Assembly (NCBI GenBank): GCA_023958095.1
Contig: JAMLGJ010000018.1
Span: 1-64,000 of the forward strand
DNA from: Microthrixaceae bacterium
GTDB taxonomy: Bacteria; Actinomycetota; Acidimicrobiia; Acidimicrobiales; Microtrichaceae
DNA length: 64,000 nucleotides
Reading direction: 5' to 3'
Of the stretch, positions 51,554 through 59,934 are shown one piece after another; position 1 is the stretch's first letter, and each line of letters begins with the position of its first letter. The position numbers and the translations under genes are program-made. The notes beneath the pieces were generated by a model, which was not told where the DNA came from, ran no database searches, and was given only the letters and a program-made list of their open reading frames with translations.

Positions 51554-52138
51554 GTGGCCGACCAGGCGAACTTCACAGCGGACGTTGAACCGTTCATGGA
51601 CCCGCTGTACTCGGCGGCACTTCGGATGACCCGCAACCCGGCCGACGCCGAGGACCTCCTGCAGGAGACCTTCCTGCGTGCATACCGGGGGTATTCGGGG
51701 TTCACCGAGGGCACGAACCTCAGGGCCTGGCTGTACCGGATACTGACGAACACCTACATCAACAGCTACCGCGCGAAGCAGCGACGCCCGGAGCAGACCG
51801 AGCTCGACGAGGTCGAGGACCTCTACCTGTACCGACGACTCGGTGGACTCGAGGCGGCCTCACTCGGCCGAAGCGCCGAGGACGAGCTCATGGACATGTT
51901 CACCGAGGGAGAGGTCCGCGACGCCATCGACGCCCTGCCGGACAACTTCCGTGTGCCGGTGCTGCTGGCAGATGTGGAGGGCTTCTCCTACAAGGAGATA
52001 GCCGAGATGATGGACACGCCGATCGGTACGGTGATGAGCCGACTGCACCGGGGAAGAAAGCAGCTCCAGAAGACGTTGCACGACTTCGCAGCCAATCGCG
52101 GCCTGCTGGGAGCACGATCCGGGACTCCCGGGAACTGA
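51554..52138 (+). CDS. sigR: ECF sigma factor, SigR/SigH-type
   Basis: 194 residues. Region 2: [63 protein letters not shown]; region 4: [51 protein letters not shown]. The [21 protein letters not shown] element and the following RsrA-like gene place it in the SigR/SigH (ECF12) group that answers thiol oxidation. The usual autoregulated GGAAT-N18-GTT promoter is not seen; instead there is a TAGCGT hexamer. Confidence 0.92.
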   Translation: MADQANFTADVEPFMDPLYSAALRMTRNPADAEDLLQETFLRAYRGYSGFTEGTNLRAWLYRILTNTYINSYRAKQRRPEQTELDEVEDLYLYRRLGGLEAASLGRSAEDELMDMFTEGEVRDAIDALPDNFRVPVLLADVEGFSYKEIAEMMDTPIGTVMSRLHRGRKQLQKTLHDFAANRGLLGARSGTPGN

Positions 52139-52147
52139 CGGCATCCG

Positions 52148-52444
52148 ATGAGACCTCGCGACCACGAAGAACGCGACCACGAAGAAGCGGTGGGCCCGAC
52201 CGGTGCGCCCGAGGACCCAGGATGCGTGGACGCCGTGGAACAGCTCTACGCATACCTGGACGGGGAACTGGACCACTCCACTGTCGTGCGCGTGGAGGCC
52301 CACCTGCGGCGCTGTTCGCCCTGTCTCGAGGCCTACGACTTCAGTGCGGACCTCCGCAGGGTGATCGCATCGAAGTGCTCCCAGTCGATGCCCGCGGATG
52401 TCCGCTCCCGATTGCTGGGCATGTTCGACGACCCCGGGGCATGA
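52148..52444 (+). CDS. rsrA: RsrA/RshA-type zinc anti-sigma factor
   Basis: 98 residues. The zinc-binding anti-sigma (ZAS) domain: LYAYLDGELDHSTVVRVEAHLRRCSPCLEAYDF, with H-x3-C-x2-C intact, followed by SADLRRVIASKCSQSMPADVRSRLLGMF. In RsrA oxidation of these cysteines releases the sigma factor. It follows sigR by 9 nt. The N-terminal DHEERDHEE comes from a 15-bp tandem duplication. Confidence 0.93.
   Translation: MRPRDHEERDHEEAVGPTGAPEDPGCVDAVEQLYAYLDGELDHSTVVRVEAHLRRCSPCLEAYDFSADLRRVIASKCSQSMPADVRSRLLGMFDDPGA
52157..52186 (+). repeat. 15-bp tandem duplication in the anti-sigma gene
   Basis: Two identical 15-bp copies (52157-52171, 52172-52186), in frame, near the start of the rsrA-like gene. 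Confidence 0.9.
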
Positions 52445-52514
52445 GCCCCTGCGCATCCGGGTTCGCGCCCGCCGGTACCCGCGGGCCGTTGTGATCCGCG
52501 CCGCCGGGCGGTCC

Positions 52515-52520
52515 TACACT
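52515..52520 (+). promoter_or_regulatory. -10 box of the 46-residue membrane gene (leaderless geometry)
   Basis: TACACT ends exactly 6 nt before the ATG at 52527. Confidence 0.5.
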
Positions 52521-52526
52521 GGCCCC

Positions 52527-52667
52527 ATGCTGTTCGCTCAGGACACCGTGTGGCACTTCTGGCTCGCCGTTCCCCTGGCGGCTCTCGCCGTGGGTGCGGT
52601 GATCGCGATCATCGCCCTGTACTTCTTCAAGGTGACCCGCGCCCGGTACCCGAGGGACGAGGCCTGA
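52527..52667 (+). CDS. Small single-helix membrane protein
   Basis: 46 residues: a short polar start, one membrane helix at about 9-33 (FWLAVPLAALAVGAVIAIIALY), and a basic tail FKVTRARYPRDEA. The ATG has a TAnnnT hexamer at 6 nt, which supports a real gene. The end overlaps the metalloprotease gene in a CTGA junction, so it probably leads this operon (metalloprotease, tilS, hpt and folate genes). Role unknown. Confidence 0.68.
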   Translation: MLFAQDTVWHFWLAVPLAALAVGAVIAIIALYFFKVTRARYPRDEA

Positions 52668-53773
52668 GCCCCACCGAGGCCGATCCAGCCGGGTCCGACG
52701 CGCCGGCCGCGGCCGGCGGCCCGGTCGACTGGCAACTGGCAGAACGCGTAGCCACCCGCTTCACCGGCAGCGAGGACTTCTCGCGCTCGTACCACTACGA
52801 GGGCATGGAGGCCGACTTCGAGCGGCTCACCACCGAGGCCCAGCGCTACGTGGAGGCCGAGGTCGGCTTCACCTCGCTGGCCGGTGAGGCACGGGGCCGT
52901 GTCGTGGGTCGTGAGGACTGGGTCCGGGCCAACATCGCCTCCTACCGCCGTCTGCTGAGGCCGCTGCTGGAGCGGCTCGACGAACGCATGACGGCACCCG
53001 CCGCGGTCGTCTCGGGAAAGGTCGCGGCGGCCGAGCTGGGTGCGCTGCTCGGCTGGATGAGCCAGCGTGTGCTGGGCCAGTACGACCTGCTCGTGCTCGA
53101 GGAGGAGGACCCCGACGACCAGGACATCGTGTACTTCGTCGGCCCGAACATCCTCGGTCTGGAGAAGCGCCATGGCTTCCCCCCCGAGCAGTTCAGGATG
53201 TGGGTGGCGCTGCACGAGGTGACCCATCGCACGCAGTTCACCGGGGTGCCGTGGCTGCGGGAGCACTTCCTCGGCCTGGTGTCGTCGCTGCTCGACGAGG
53301 CCGATCCTGACCCGGCGCGACTGTTCACGGCCTTCGGAAGGGTCGCCGAGGGGATCCGCACCCGGACCAATCCGCTCGACGACGGAGGACTCTCGGCCCT
53401 GTTCGCCTCGGGTGCCCAACGCGAGGTCATGGACCGCATGGGTGGACTCATGAGCCTCCTCGAGGGCCATGGGGACGTGACGATGGACCGGGCCGCGCTC
53501 GAACGCGTACCCCAGGCCGAACGCTTCGCGAGGGTCCTGCGCGCACGCAGGCGCGACATGGGCCTCGCCACGCGCCTGTTGTCCAGGCTGATCGGTCTCG
53601 AGGCGAAGCTCAACCAGTACGAACAGGGCGAGGCGTTCATCGCCGCGGTGGAGGACGCCGGCGGCACCCCTGCACTCAACCGTGCCTTCGAGGAGCCGGC
53701 CAACCTCCCCACCCGGGCCGAGATCCTCGATCCGTCGGCCTGGCTCGCGAGGGTTGCGGTCGACGCGGCCTGA
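52664..53773 (+). CDS. Zinc metalloprotease of the DUF2342 family
   Basis: 369 residues from a rare CTG start that overlaps the preceding stop (CTGA); GAGGGA stands 6 nt upstream. No ATG, GTG or TTG lies nearby in frame before the conserved region. The zinc motif HEVTH is at residues 184-188 (LHEVTHRTQF), with a further Glu-rich helical domain (LNQYEQGEAFI near 312). DUF2342 is linked in actinobacteria with coenzyme F420 genes and with tilS-hpt order; its function is unknown. Confidence 0.82.
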   Translation: MSPTEADPAGSDAPAAAGGPVDWQLAERVATRFTGSEDFSRSYHYEGMEADFERLTTEAQRYVEAEVGFTSLAGEARGRVVGREDWVRANIASYRRLLRPLLERLDERMTAPAAVVSGKVAAAELGALLGWMSQRVLGQYDLLVLEEEDPDDQDIVYFVGPNILGLEKRHGFPPEQFRMWVALHEVTHRTQFTGVPWLREHFLGLVSSLLDEADPDPARLFTAFGRVAEGIRTRTNPLDDGGLSALFASGAQREVMDRMGGLMSLLEGHGDVTMDRAALERVPQAERFARVLRARRRDMGLATRLLSRLIGLEAKLNQYEQGEAFIAAVEDAGGTPALNRAFEEPANLPTRAEILDPSAWLARVAVDAA

Positions 53774-53780
53774 GCCTCCG

Positions 53781-54731
53781 GTGGCGGTGATGGTTCCCGA
53801 CCGGTCCGACCCGCTGGTGGCGGACCTGCTGGAGCGTTGCGAGTTCCCCCGCGAGGGGCACCACCACGTCGGGGTCTCCGGAGGCCCCGACTCGCTGGCG
53901 CTCCTGGCCCTGGCGGTCGCCTCGGATGCGGAGGTGACCGCCCACCACGTGGACCACGGCCTGCGTCCCGGGAGCGACCGGGAGGCTGCGCTGGTGCGGA
54001 CCGTCGCACGCCGGTGGGGGGCAGCCTTCGAGGCACACAGCGTGCAGGTCGAGGACGGTCCGGATCTCGAGGCCCGTTGCCGTGACGCCCGGATGGCGGC
54101 ACTGCCACCGGGATGGCTCACGGGTCACACGGCGGACGACCAGGCCGAGACGGTGCTGTTGCGATTGCTCCGGGGCACCGGCCCGAGCGGCCTGGCTGCG
54201 ATGGACCGCCGGACCCACCCATTGCTCGGACTCCGGCGCAGCGAGACCGAGGCGCTCTGTGCGCATCTGGAGGTCGAACCCTTCGAGGATCCGACGAACC
54301 GTGATCCCCGCTTCACCCGAAACAGGGTTCGCCACGAGGTGATCCCGCTGCTGTGCGAGGTGGCGGGCCGCGACGTGGTGCCGTTGCTGGCGCGCACGGC
54401 GAAGCTGGCCCGGGAGCAGTCGGAGGTGGTGGAGCATCTGGCCGAGGACCTCGACGCCACCGACGCGGCAGCGGTCCGCTCGCGGGCGACCCCCGTGGCC
54501 GCTGCAGCACTCAGGCGGTGGTGGCGCACCGAGACCGATGGGTTGCCCCCACCGGACGAGGCCGCAATGGGACGGATGCTCGAGGTCGCCCGGGGGACAC
54601 GCCGTGGGTGCGACGTGTCCCGTCACTGGCGACTGGTGCGCACGGCGGGGCGGCTGCGTCTGGAACACCGACCACCCCGACCGGCCGGCGACGGGCCCGC
54701 GGCTGCGGATGACCGGGCGGACACACGGTAA
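53781..54731 (+). CDS. tilS: tRNA(Ile)-lysidine synthetase
   Basis: 316 residues from a GTG; later in-frame GTG and ATG codons at 53787 and 53790 are alternatives. The PP-loop GVSGGPDSLALLALAV near 30-45, HHVDHGLR and TGHTADDQAETVLLRLLRG are diagnostic, then RSETEALCAHL and DPTNRDPRFTRNRVRHEVIP. It converts cytidine 34 of tRNA-Ile(CAU) to lysidine, changing its reading from AUG to AUA. Short form without a full C-terminal domain. The order DUF2342-tilS-hpt is conserved in actinobacteria as I recall it. Confidence 0.93.
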   Translation: MAVMVPDRSDPLVADLLERCEFPREGHHHVGVSGGPDSLALLALAVASDAEVTAHHVDHGLRPGSDREAALVRTVARRWGAAFEAHSVQVEDGPDLEARCRDARMAALPPGWLTGHTADDQAETVLLRLLRGTGPSGLAAMDRRTHPLLGLRRSETEALCAHLEVEPFEDPTNRDPRFTRNRVRHEVIPLLCEVAGRDVVPLLARTAKLAREQSEVVEHLAEDLDATDAAAVRSRATPVAAAALRRWWRTETDGLPPPDEAAMGRMLEVARGTRRGCDVSRHWRLVRTAGRLRLEHRPPRPAGDGPAAADDRADTR

Positions 54732-54742
54732 CGTGCGGCTCC

Positions 54743-55312
54743 GTGACCTCAGGCGCCGTTCCCGAGCCGACCATCGACGACGACCCGCGCATCGGTGAGG
54801 TGCTCCTGACCGAGCAGCAGATCCGGGAACGGATCGAACAGATCGGTCAGCAGCTGAGCCAGGACTACGAGGGTGAGGCCCCGCTGCTGGTGTGTGTCCT
54901 TCGCGGTGCGTACGTGTTCCTCACGGACCTCGCCCGGGCGGTGAACCTGCCGGTGGAGATCGACTTCATCGCGGTGTCCTCCTACGGTTCGAGCACGAGG
55001 ACCTCCGGTGTGGTGCGCCTCGTGAAGGACCTGGACGTGGACCTCTCGGACCGGCACGTGATCCTGGTGGAGGACATCGTGGACACGGGCCTGACCCTGC
55101 GCTACCTGCGTCGCAGCCTCGAGGCGCGCAATCCCGCCAGCCTCGAGGTGTGTGCCCTGTTGGCCCGTGAGAAGGCCGACACCGATGGACTCGGGGTGCG
55201 CTACGTGGGTTTCAGGATCCCGGACGACTTCGTGGTCGGCTACGGCCTCGATGCAGCCGAGCGGTTCCGCAACCTGCGCTACATCGCCCTGTACCGCGAG
55301 GACGGAACCTGA
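54743..55312 (+). CDS. hpt: Hypoxanthine phosphoribosyltransferase
   Basis: 189 residues from a GTG. It salvages hypoxanthine or guanine with PRPP. The PRPP loop [17 protein letters not shown] near 107-123 and [20 protein letters not shown] near 48 are type signatures. TAACGT lies 8 nt before the start, suggesting an additional promoter. TGATG overlap with folE. Confidence 0.94.
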   Translation: MTSGAVPEPTIDDDPRIGEVLLTEQQIRERIEQIGQQLSQDYEGEAPLLVCVLRGAYVFLTDLARAVNLPVEIDFIAVSSYGSSTRTSGVVRLVKDLDVDLSDRHVILVEDIVDTGLTLRYLRRSLEARNPASLEVCALLAREKADTDGLGVRYVGFRIPDDFVVGYGLDAAERFRNLRYIALYREDGT

Positions 55313-55992
55313 TGGGTCCCACCGGCACCCCCGAGGACGAGTCATCGGTGCAGCACGCGGCCGCCGGGGACGACCTGAACGTGCCCGAACCCCTCCCGCT
55401 GGCGCCGCAGCTGTCACCGGCGGTGGACCTGGGGCGCATCGAGACAGCCGTGCGCGAGATCCTCACCGCCATCGGGGAGGATCCCGACCGTGAGGGTCTC
55501 AGGGAGACCCCTGCGCGCGTGGCCCGCATGTATGCCGAGACGTGCGCCGGACTCCACGAGGATCCGGGGCAGCACCTTCGCACCACCTTCGACGCCGGTC
55601 ACGACGAGATGATCATGGTGCGCGACATCCCTCTGTATTCCATCTGCGAGCACCACCTGGTGCCCTTCGTCGGCCGGGCGCACGTGGCCTACATACCGAA
55701 CGGCGACGGTCGGGTCACGGGGCTGTCCAAGCTGGCACGGCTGGTCGACGGCTTCGCCCGGCGGCCCCAGGTCCAGGAGCGACTCACCACCCAGGTGGCG
55801 GATGCGGTGGAGGAGCGCCTCGCCCCCCGGGGGGTGCTGGTGGTGGTCGAGGCCGAGCACATGTGCATGTCGATGCGCGGAATCCGCAAGCCCGGGGCGT
55901 CCACCGTCACCAGTGCGGTGCGCGGAGTGTTCCGCACGGATGTGGGAACCCGCGCCGAGGCGATGCGCTTCATCGGCAACGGATCAGGGTGA
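55312..55992 (+). CDS. folE: GTP cyclohydrolase I
   Basis: 226 residues. It opens GTP to 7,8-dihydroneopterin triphosphate. Family motifs: [38 protein letters not shown] with zinc Cys and His residues, [36 protein letters not shown]. The first 35 residues form an extra, Pro/Ala-rich leader. No ftsH stands between hpt and folE, unlike mycobacteria. The stop overlaps the folP start by one base. Confidence 0.97.
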   Translation: MGPTGTPEDESSVQHAAAGDDLNVPEPLPLAPQLSPAVDLGRIETAVREILTAIGEDPDREGLRETPARVARMYAETCAGLHEDPGQHLRTTFDAGHDEMIMVRDIPLYSICEHHLVPFVGRAHVAYIPNGDGRVTGLSKLARLVDGFARRPQVQERLTTQVADAVEERLAPRGVLVVVEAEHMCMSMRGIRKPGASTVTSAVRGVFRTDVGTRAEAMRFIGNGSG

Positions 55993-56888
55993 TGACCGGT
56001 CCTCGCGGTGGCGGAGGTTCTGTGCCATCGGTCATGGGGATCCTCAACATCACCCCCGACTCGTTCTCCGATGGCGGCCGCAACCTCGACCCACGGGCCG
56101 CCCTGGGTCGGGCCGAGGAGATGGTCACCGCCGGCGTCGGATTCATCGACGTCGGAGGGGAGTCGACCCGCCCGGGTGCCGACGCGGTCGACCCACGCGA
56201 GGAACAGCGGCGCGTGCTGCCCGTCATCGAGGCCGTCGCCCCCATGGCGGGGCGCCACGGGGTGCGGGTGTCCATCGACACCCGCAACGCATCCACCGCG
56301 GCCGCAGCGGTCGGGCTCGGAGCGACGGTCATCAACGACGTCTCGTCCTCGCTGTGGCACGTCGCGGCCGAGACGGGTGTGGGTTGGGTGGCCATGCACA
56401 TGCTGGGCGATCCCCGCACGATGCAGCGGTCCCCGCGCTATGGCGACGTGCTCGGTGAGGTGCGGGCCTACCTCGACGAGCGCGCGGGCACTGCGGAACG
56501 TGCCGGGGTTCAGGAGGTCTGGGTCGACCCGGGGATCGGCTTCGGCAAGACCACTTCGCACAACCTCTCACTGCTGGCCGGGATCGACCGGATCGTCTCC
56601 GATGGCCGTCCGGTGCTGATCGGAACCAGCCGCAAGCGGTCGCTGGGTGAGCTGCTGGCGAAGGCCGACTCCGGGGTTGCGCAGGGGCTCTCGGGTGCTC
56701 CCGGAGAACCGGCACCGGAGCCGGTTCCGGTGGAGGATCGCCTCGAGGGTTCGCTTGCGAGCGCCGTCTGGGCCATGATCGGAGGGGTCGAGGTCGTCAG
56801 GGCCCATGACATCAGCGCCACCGTCGGAGCCATCGAGGCGTTGTGGCGCACACGCGGCTCCCATGAGAACGAGGCTCCCACGAGGTAG
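55992..56888 (+). CDS. folP: Dihydropteroate synthase
   Basis: 298 residues. The TIM-barrel motifs are present: MGILNITPDSFSDGGRNLDP, GVGFIDVGGESTRPGA, VSIDTRN, INDVSS, MHMLGDPRTMQ, WVDPGIGFGKTTSHNLSLL and LIGTSRKRS. It condenses p-aminobenzoate with dihydropterin pyrophosphate. Between about 235 and 256 there is a Pro/Glu-rich insertion (GAPGEPAPEPVPVEDR) before the last helix. Overlaps folE in a TGATG junction. Confidence 0.96.
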   Translation: MTGPRGGGGSVPSVMGILNITPDSFSDGGRNLDPRAALGRAEEMVTAGVGFIDVGGESTRPGADAVDPREEQRRVLPVIEAVAPMAGRHGVRVSIDTRNASTAAAAVGLGATVINDVSSSLWHVAAETGVGWVAMHMLGDPRTMQRSPRYGDVLGEVRAYLDERAGTAERAGVQEVWVDPGIGFGKTTSHNLSLLAGIDRIVSDGRPVLIGTSRKRSLGELLAKADSGVAQGLSGAPGEPAPEPVPVEDRLEGSLASAVWAMIGGVEVVRAHDISATVGAIEALWRTRGSHENEAPTR

Positions 56889-56924
56889 CGCCCTCCGAGG
56901 CGGTGGGCGCCTAGGAGGTACGAA

Positions 56925-57446
56925 ATGGCCAAGGGAAAGTGGGCCCAGGGCATAGAACCGCGCCACTTCGCCTGGATAATCAAGGACCGGCTCGCCATAT
57001 GCGAACGGCCGGGTGGCTTCGCCGAGAACCACCGCAAGGTCCGTCGCACCGAGGAGATCATCTGGATCCGCGAGCAGGGCTTCGATCGCGTGATCTCGCT
57101 GTCCCCGGCGCCGAACAACCTGCACAACTACGACGAGGCGGGCGTGCGCTGGTTGCACTGGCCGTACCCACAGACCGACGAGATCGGCCGCTACCTGTCC
57201 GATTCGTACAACAACCTGGCTGCGCTGCTGGCCGAGGGCCGCAAGCTGCTGCTGCACGGTGACGAGATCTCCGAGCGCCTGCTCGGGTTCCTGGCCGGGT
57301 ACCTCGTGTACACGCGGATGGTGCCCGAGCCCCCGCGTGCGATCAGCCTGATCGAGAAGATCACCTCCCGTCAGCTGGGTGCCGATGGGCGCAACGTGGT
57401 CGGTGCCGCGCTGCGGGAGTCCGAGAAGGCGTCACGCCAGGACTGA
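56925..57446 (+). CDS. Catalytically dead dual-specificity phosphatase-like protein
   Basis: 173 residues. The fold pattern is that of cysteine-based phosphatases of the DSP/CDKN3 type: WIIKDRLAICERPG, TEEIIWIREQGFDRVISLSPAPNNLHNYDEAGVRWLHWPYPQTDE, then a long helix. The active-site loop should read HCx5R; here it is HGDEISER (residues 111-118), so the His and Arg are kept and the catalytic Cys is Gly. The protein must lack phosphatase chemistry but may still bind a phosphate ligand. An excellent AGGAGGT precedes the ATG. It sits inside the folate operon, between folP and folB. Confidence 0.72.
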   Translation: MAKGKWAQGIEPRHFAWIIKDRLAICERPGGFAENHRKVRRTEEIIWIREQGFDRVISLSPAPNNLHNYDEAGVRWLHWPYPQTDEIGRYLSDSYNNLAALLAEGRKLLLHGDEISERLLGFLAGYLVYTRMVPEPPRAISLIEKITSRQLGADGRNVVGAALRESEKASRQD

Positions 57447-57451
57447 CCGGG

Positions 57452-57835
57452 ATGTCGGACGTGGACCGCCTGGAGCTCTCGGGCCTCGCCTTCACCGCAG
57501 TGGTGGGGGTCCTTCCCGAGGAGCGCACGAGGGCCCAGCCGCTTCGTGCGGACCTGGTCCTGGAGGTCGACCTGTCGGCCGCGGGCCGCACCGACCGCCT
57601 CGAGGACACCGTGGACTACGGCATGGTGTGCGATGTGGCGGTGCAGGCCTCGGCGGGCGCACCGAAGCTGCTCGAACACATGGCGGAGACGATGGTGGCT
57701 GCCGTGCTCGGCTGTGACTCGCGGATCTCCGCGGTCGAGCTGCACCTGGCCAAGCTGCGCCCACCGGTTCCCCATGCGCTGGACGGTGCCGGGGTTCGCA
57801 TCGTTCGGCGGAGCGTGGCCGGCGATGGGCACTGA
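57452..57835 (+). CDS. folB: Dihydroneopterin aldolase
   Basis: 127 residues. It cleaves dihydroneopterin to hydroxymethyldihydropterin and glycolaldehyde. Motifs: DRLELSGLAFTAVVGVLPEERTRAQPLRADLVLEVDL, DTVDYGMVCDVAVQ, KLLEHMAETMVAAVLG and VELHLAKLRPPVP. Length is typical. Its end overlaps folK by 11 nt. Confidence 0.95.
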   Translation: MSDVDRLELSGLAFTAVVGVLPEERTRAQPLRADLVLEVDLSAAGRTDRLEDTVDYGMVCDVAVQASAGAPKLLEHMAETMVAAVLGCDSRISAVELHLAKLRPPVPHALDGAGVRIVRRSVAGDGH

Positions 57836-58301
57836 GACCCCGGCAGCGGGGGGGACCCGGGTGTTCCTGTCGCTGGGGTCGAACCTGGGTGACCGGCGGG
57901 CCCACCTCCGCAATGCGGTCGACTCGCTCCCCGGGGTGGTGGCGGTGTCACCGGTGTACGAGACCGACCCCGTCGGGGGCCCCGCCCAGGACCAGTTCCT
58001 CAACATCGTGGTCGAGCTGACAACCGAGATGACTCCGGGGGAGCTGCTCGGGCTCTGCCACCGCGTCGAGGCGGCGGCGGAGCGGGTGCGCGAGCAGCGT
58101 TGGGGACCCAGGACCCTCGACGTGGACATCATCTGGATGGATGGCGTGGAGATGGAAACGGAGCGGCTCACGATCCCCCATCCCCGGTGGCGTGACAGGA
58201 GGTTCGTCCTGGCTCCGCTGCGCGACCTCGCGCCCGAACTGGTCAGCGAGACCGACCTGCGTGTCGCCCACGGGTCGGTTCTGAGGTCGGGGACGTTGTG
58301 A
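57825..58301 (+). CDS. folK: Hydroxymethyldihydropterin pyrophosphokinase
   Basis: 158 residues. It makes the pyrophosphate substrate of FolP. FLSLGSNLGDRRAHLRNAVDSL near 14-35, VYETDPVGGPAQDQFLNIVVEL, WGPRTLDVDIIWMD with the ATP-magnesium acidic pair, and IPHPRWRDRRFVLAPLRDLAP are characteristic. ATG start inside folB, GTGA overlap with the next gene. Confidence 0.95.
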   Translation: MGTETPAAGGTRVFLSLGSNLGDRRAHLRNAVDSLPGVVAVSPVYETDPVGGPAQDQFLNIVVELTTEMTPGELLGLCHRVEAAAERVREQRWGPRTLDVDIIWMDGVEMETERLTIPHPRWRDRRFVLAPLRDLAPELVSETDLRVAHGSVLRSGTL

Positions 58302-59068
58302 CCCGCGCGGATCCCGGGCCCGGGGTCCTGGTCGTCGGACGGGGTCGCGCTGGTGGCTCGTTCGCATCGGCGTTGGAGCATGCCGGATGGGACGTCGAGT
58401 CGTGTGCGCACGGTGAGGTGCAGGTGCGGTTGGAGGACCCGGACGCAGCCGGTCAGTTCGACCTGGTCCTGTTGTGCGTCCCCGATGCGGCTGTGGGGGC
58501 GGTGGCGTCCATGGTGCCCCCCACGACCGGCGCCGTGGTGGCGCACTGCGCGGGTTCGCTGGGTCTCGACGTGCTCGGCGGTCACCCGAGGAAGGCCTCG
58601 GTCCACCCTCTCGTCTCGCTGCCGGATGCGGAGCTGGGTGCGGAGCGCCTCGGCGGCGCATGGTTCGCGGTGGCGGGTGACCCGTTGGCCCGGCGTGTCG
58701 TGCAGGACCTGGGCGGGCGGGCGGTGGAGGTCGGCGACGACGACCGCGTCGCGTACCACGCGGCGGCGGCGATCGCCTCGAACCACCTGGTCGCGCTGCT
58801 GGCCCAGGTGCAGCGGGTGGCCTCCGGTGCCGGCGTGCCCCTGGAGGCCTACCTGGACCTCGCCCGTGGCAGTGTCGATGCGGTTGCGGCGCTGGGACCC
58901 GCGGCCGCCCTCACCGGACCCGTCGCCAGGGGCGACTGGGCGACCGTGGAGGCGCACCTGGGCGCACTCGATGAGAGCGAGAGGTCCGGCTACCTGGCGG
59001 GCGTCCACCTCGCTGCACGCCTGGTGGGACGGGAGTTGCCCCCATCGCTCGGTACGGTTGCGCCATGA
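58298..59068 (+). CDS. Rossmann-fold DUF2520 protein
   Basis: 256 residues from a GTG in a GTGA overlap with folK. The N-terminal part is a Rossmann fold, VLVVGRGRAGGSFASALEHAG (GRGRAGG as nucleotide loop) and FDLVLLCVPDAAVGAVASMV; the C-terminal part is DUF2520, helical (AYHAAAAIASNHLVALLAQVQRVA, GPVARGDWATVEAHL). The architecture matches 6-phosphogluconate or ketopantoate dehydrogenase-like reductases. Its constant place before panC suggests ketopantoate reductase activity, but that is inference. Confidence 0.85.
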   Translation: MTRADPGPGVLVVGRGRAGGSFASALEHAGWDVESCAHGEVQVRLEDPDAAGQFDLVLLCVPDAAVGAVASMVPPTTGAVVAHCAGSLGLDVLGGHPRKASVHPLVSLPDAELGAERLGGAWFAVAGDPLARRVVQDLGGRAVEVGDDDRVAYHAAAAIASNHLVALLAQVQRVASGAGVPLEAYLDLARGSVDAVAALGPAAALTGPVARGDWATVEAHLGALDESERSGYLAGVHLAARLVGRELPPSLGTVAP

Positions 59069-59934
59069 GGACCCTGCGGACGATTCCCGAGCTGCGGGCG
59101 TTGCTCTCCGAGGCGCGCGCGGACGGCTCGGACATCGGACTCGTGCCGACCATGGGCTACCTCCACGACGGCCACACCAGCCTCGTGCGACGCGCCGCGG
59201 CGGAGTGCGACCAGGTGGTGACCACGATCTTCGTGAACCCCCTCCAGTTCGCCCCGGGGGAGGACCTCGATGCCTACCCGCGCGACCCCGCCGGCGACGC
59301 GGAGAAGGCGTCCGCCGCGGGCACCACGGTGCTGTTCTGCCCCGAGCCCGATGAGATGTATCCCACGGGAGCCGACGACGTGCTCACGGTCGTGACCGTG
59401 GGCCTGCTCGGTCAGGCCATGGAGGGTGAGTCGCGACCGACGCACTTCGCGGGTGTGTGCACGGTGGTGGCGAAGCTGTTCAACATCGTCGGGCCGTGCA
59501 GGGCCTACTTCGGCGAGAAGGACTACCAGCAGCTCGCGAGCATCCGTCGAATGGCAGCGGACCTCTCCTTCCCGGTCGAGGTGGTCGGCTGTCCGACGCT
59601 TCGGGAGCCCGACGGTCTCGCGATGTCGAGTCGCAACGCCTACCTGTCCGAACGGGAGCGCTCCGTCGCTCCGGTGCTGCACGAGGCGCTCATCCGCGGT
59701 GCCCGACTCATCCTCGGCGGTGAGACCGACGCGTCGGCAGTGCGTGCCGAGATGGCCCGTGCGGTTCGTTCGGCTCCTCTCGGTGAGCTGGACTACGTGG
59801 CGGTGGCCGATCCCGACACGCTCCAGCCGGTGGAGCGCTGCGACCCCGGTTCGCGGCTGTTCGGGGCAATCCGGTTCGGAAGGGCGCGCCTGATCGACAA
59901 CATCGCGGCCGGCGAGGCCACCGATGCCGGCTGA
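59065..59934 (+). CDS. panC: Pantothenate synthetase
   Basis: 289 residues, ATGA overlap with the DUF2520 gene. It joins pantoate and beta-alanine with ATP. Motifs: VPTMGYLHDGHTSLVRRA, TIFVNPLQFAPGEDLDAYPRD, GVCTVVAKLFNIV, YFGEKDYQQL, DGLAMSSRNAYL. It overlaps nadB by 11 nt. The aspartate decarboxylase gene panD, often next to panC, is not in the window. Confidence 0.97.
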   Translation: MRTLRTIPELRALLSEARADGSDIGLVPTMGYLHDGHTSLVRRAAAECDQVVTTIFVNPLQFAPGEDLDAYPRDPAGDAEKASAAGTTVLFCPEPDEMYPTGADDVLTVVTVGLLGQAMEGESRPTHFAGVCTVVAKLFNIVGPCRAYFGEKDYQQLASIRRMAADLSFPVEVVGCPTLREPDGLAMSSRNAYLSERERSVAPVLHEALIRGARLILGGETDASAVRAEMARAVRSAPLGELDYVAVADPDTLQPVERCDPGSRLFGAIRFGRARLIDNIAAGEATDAG

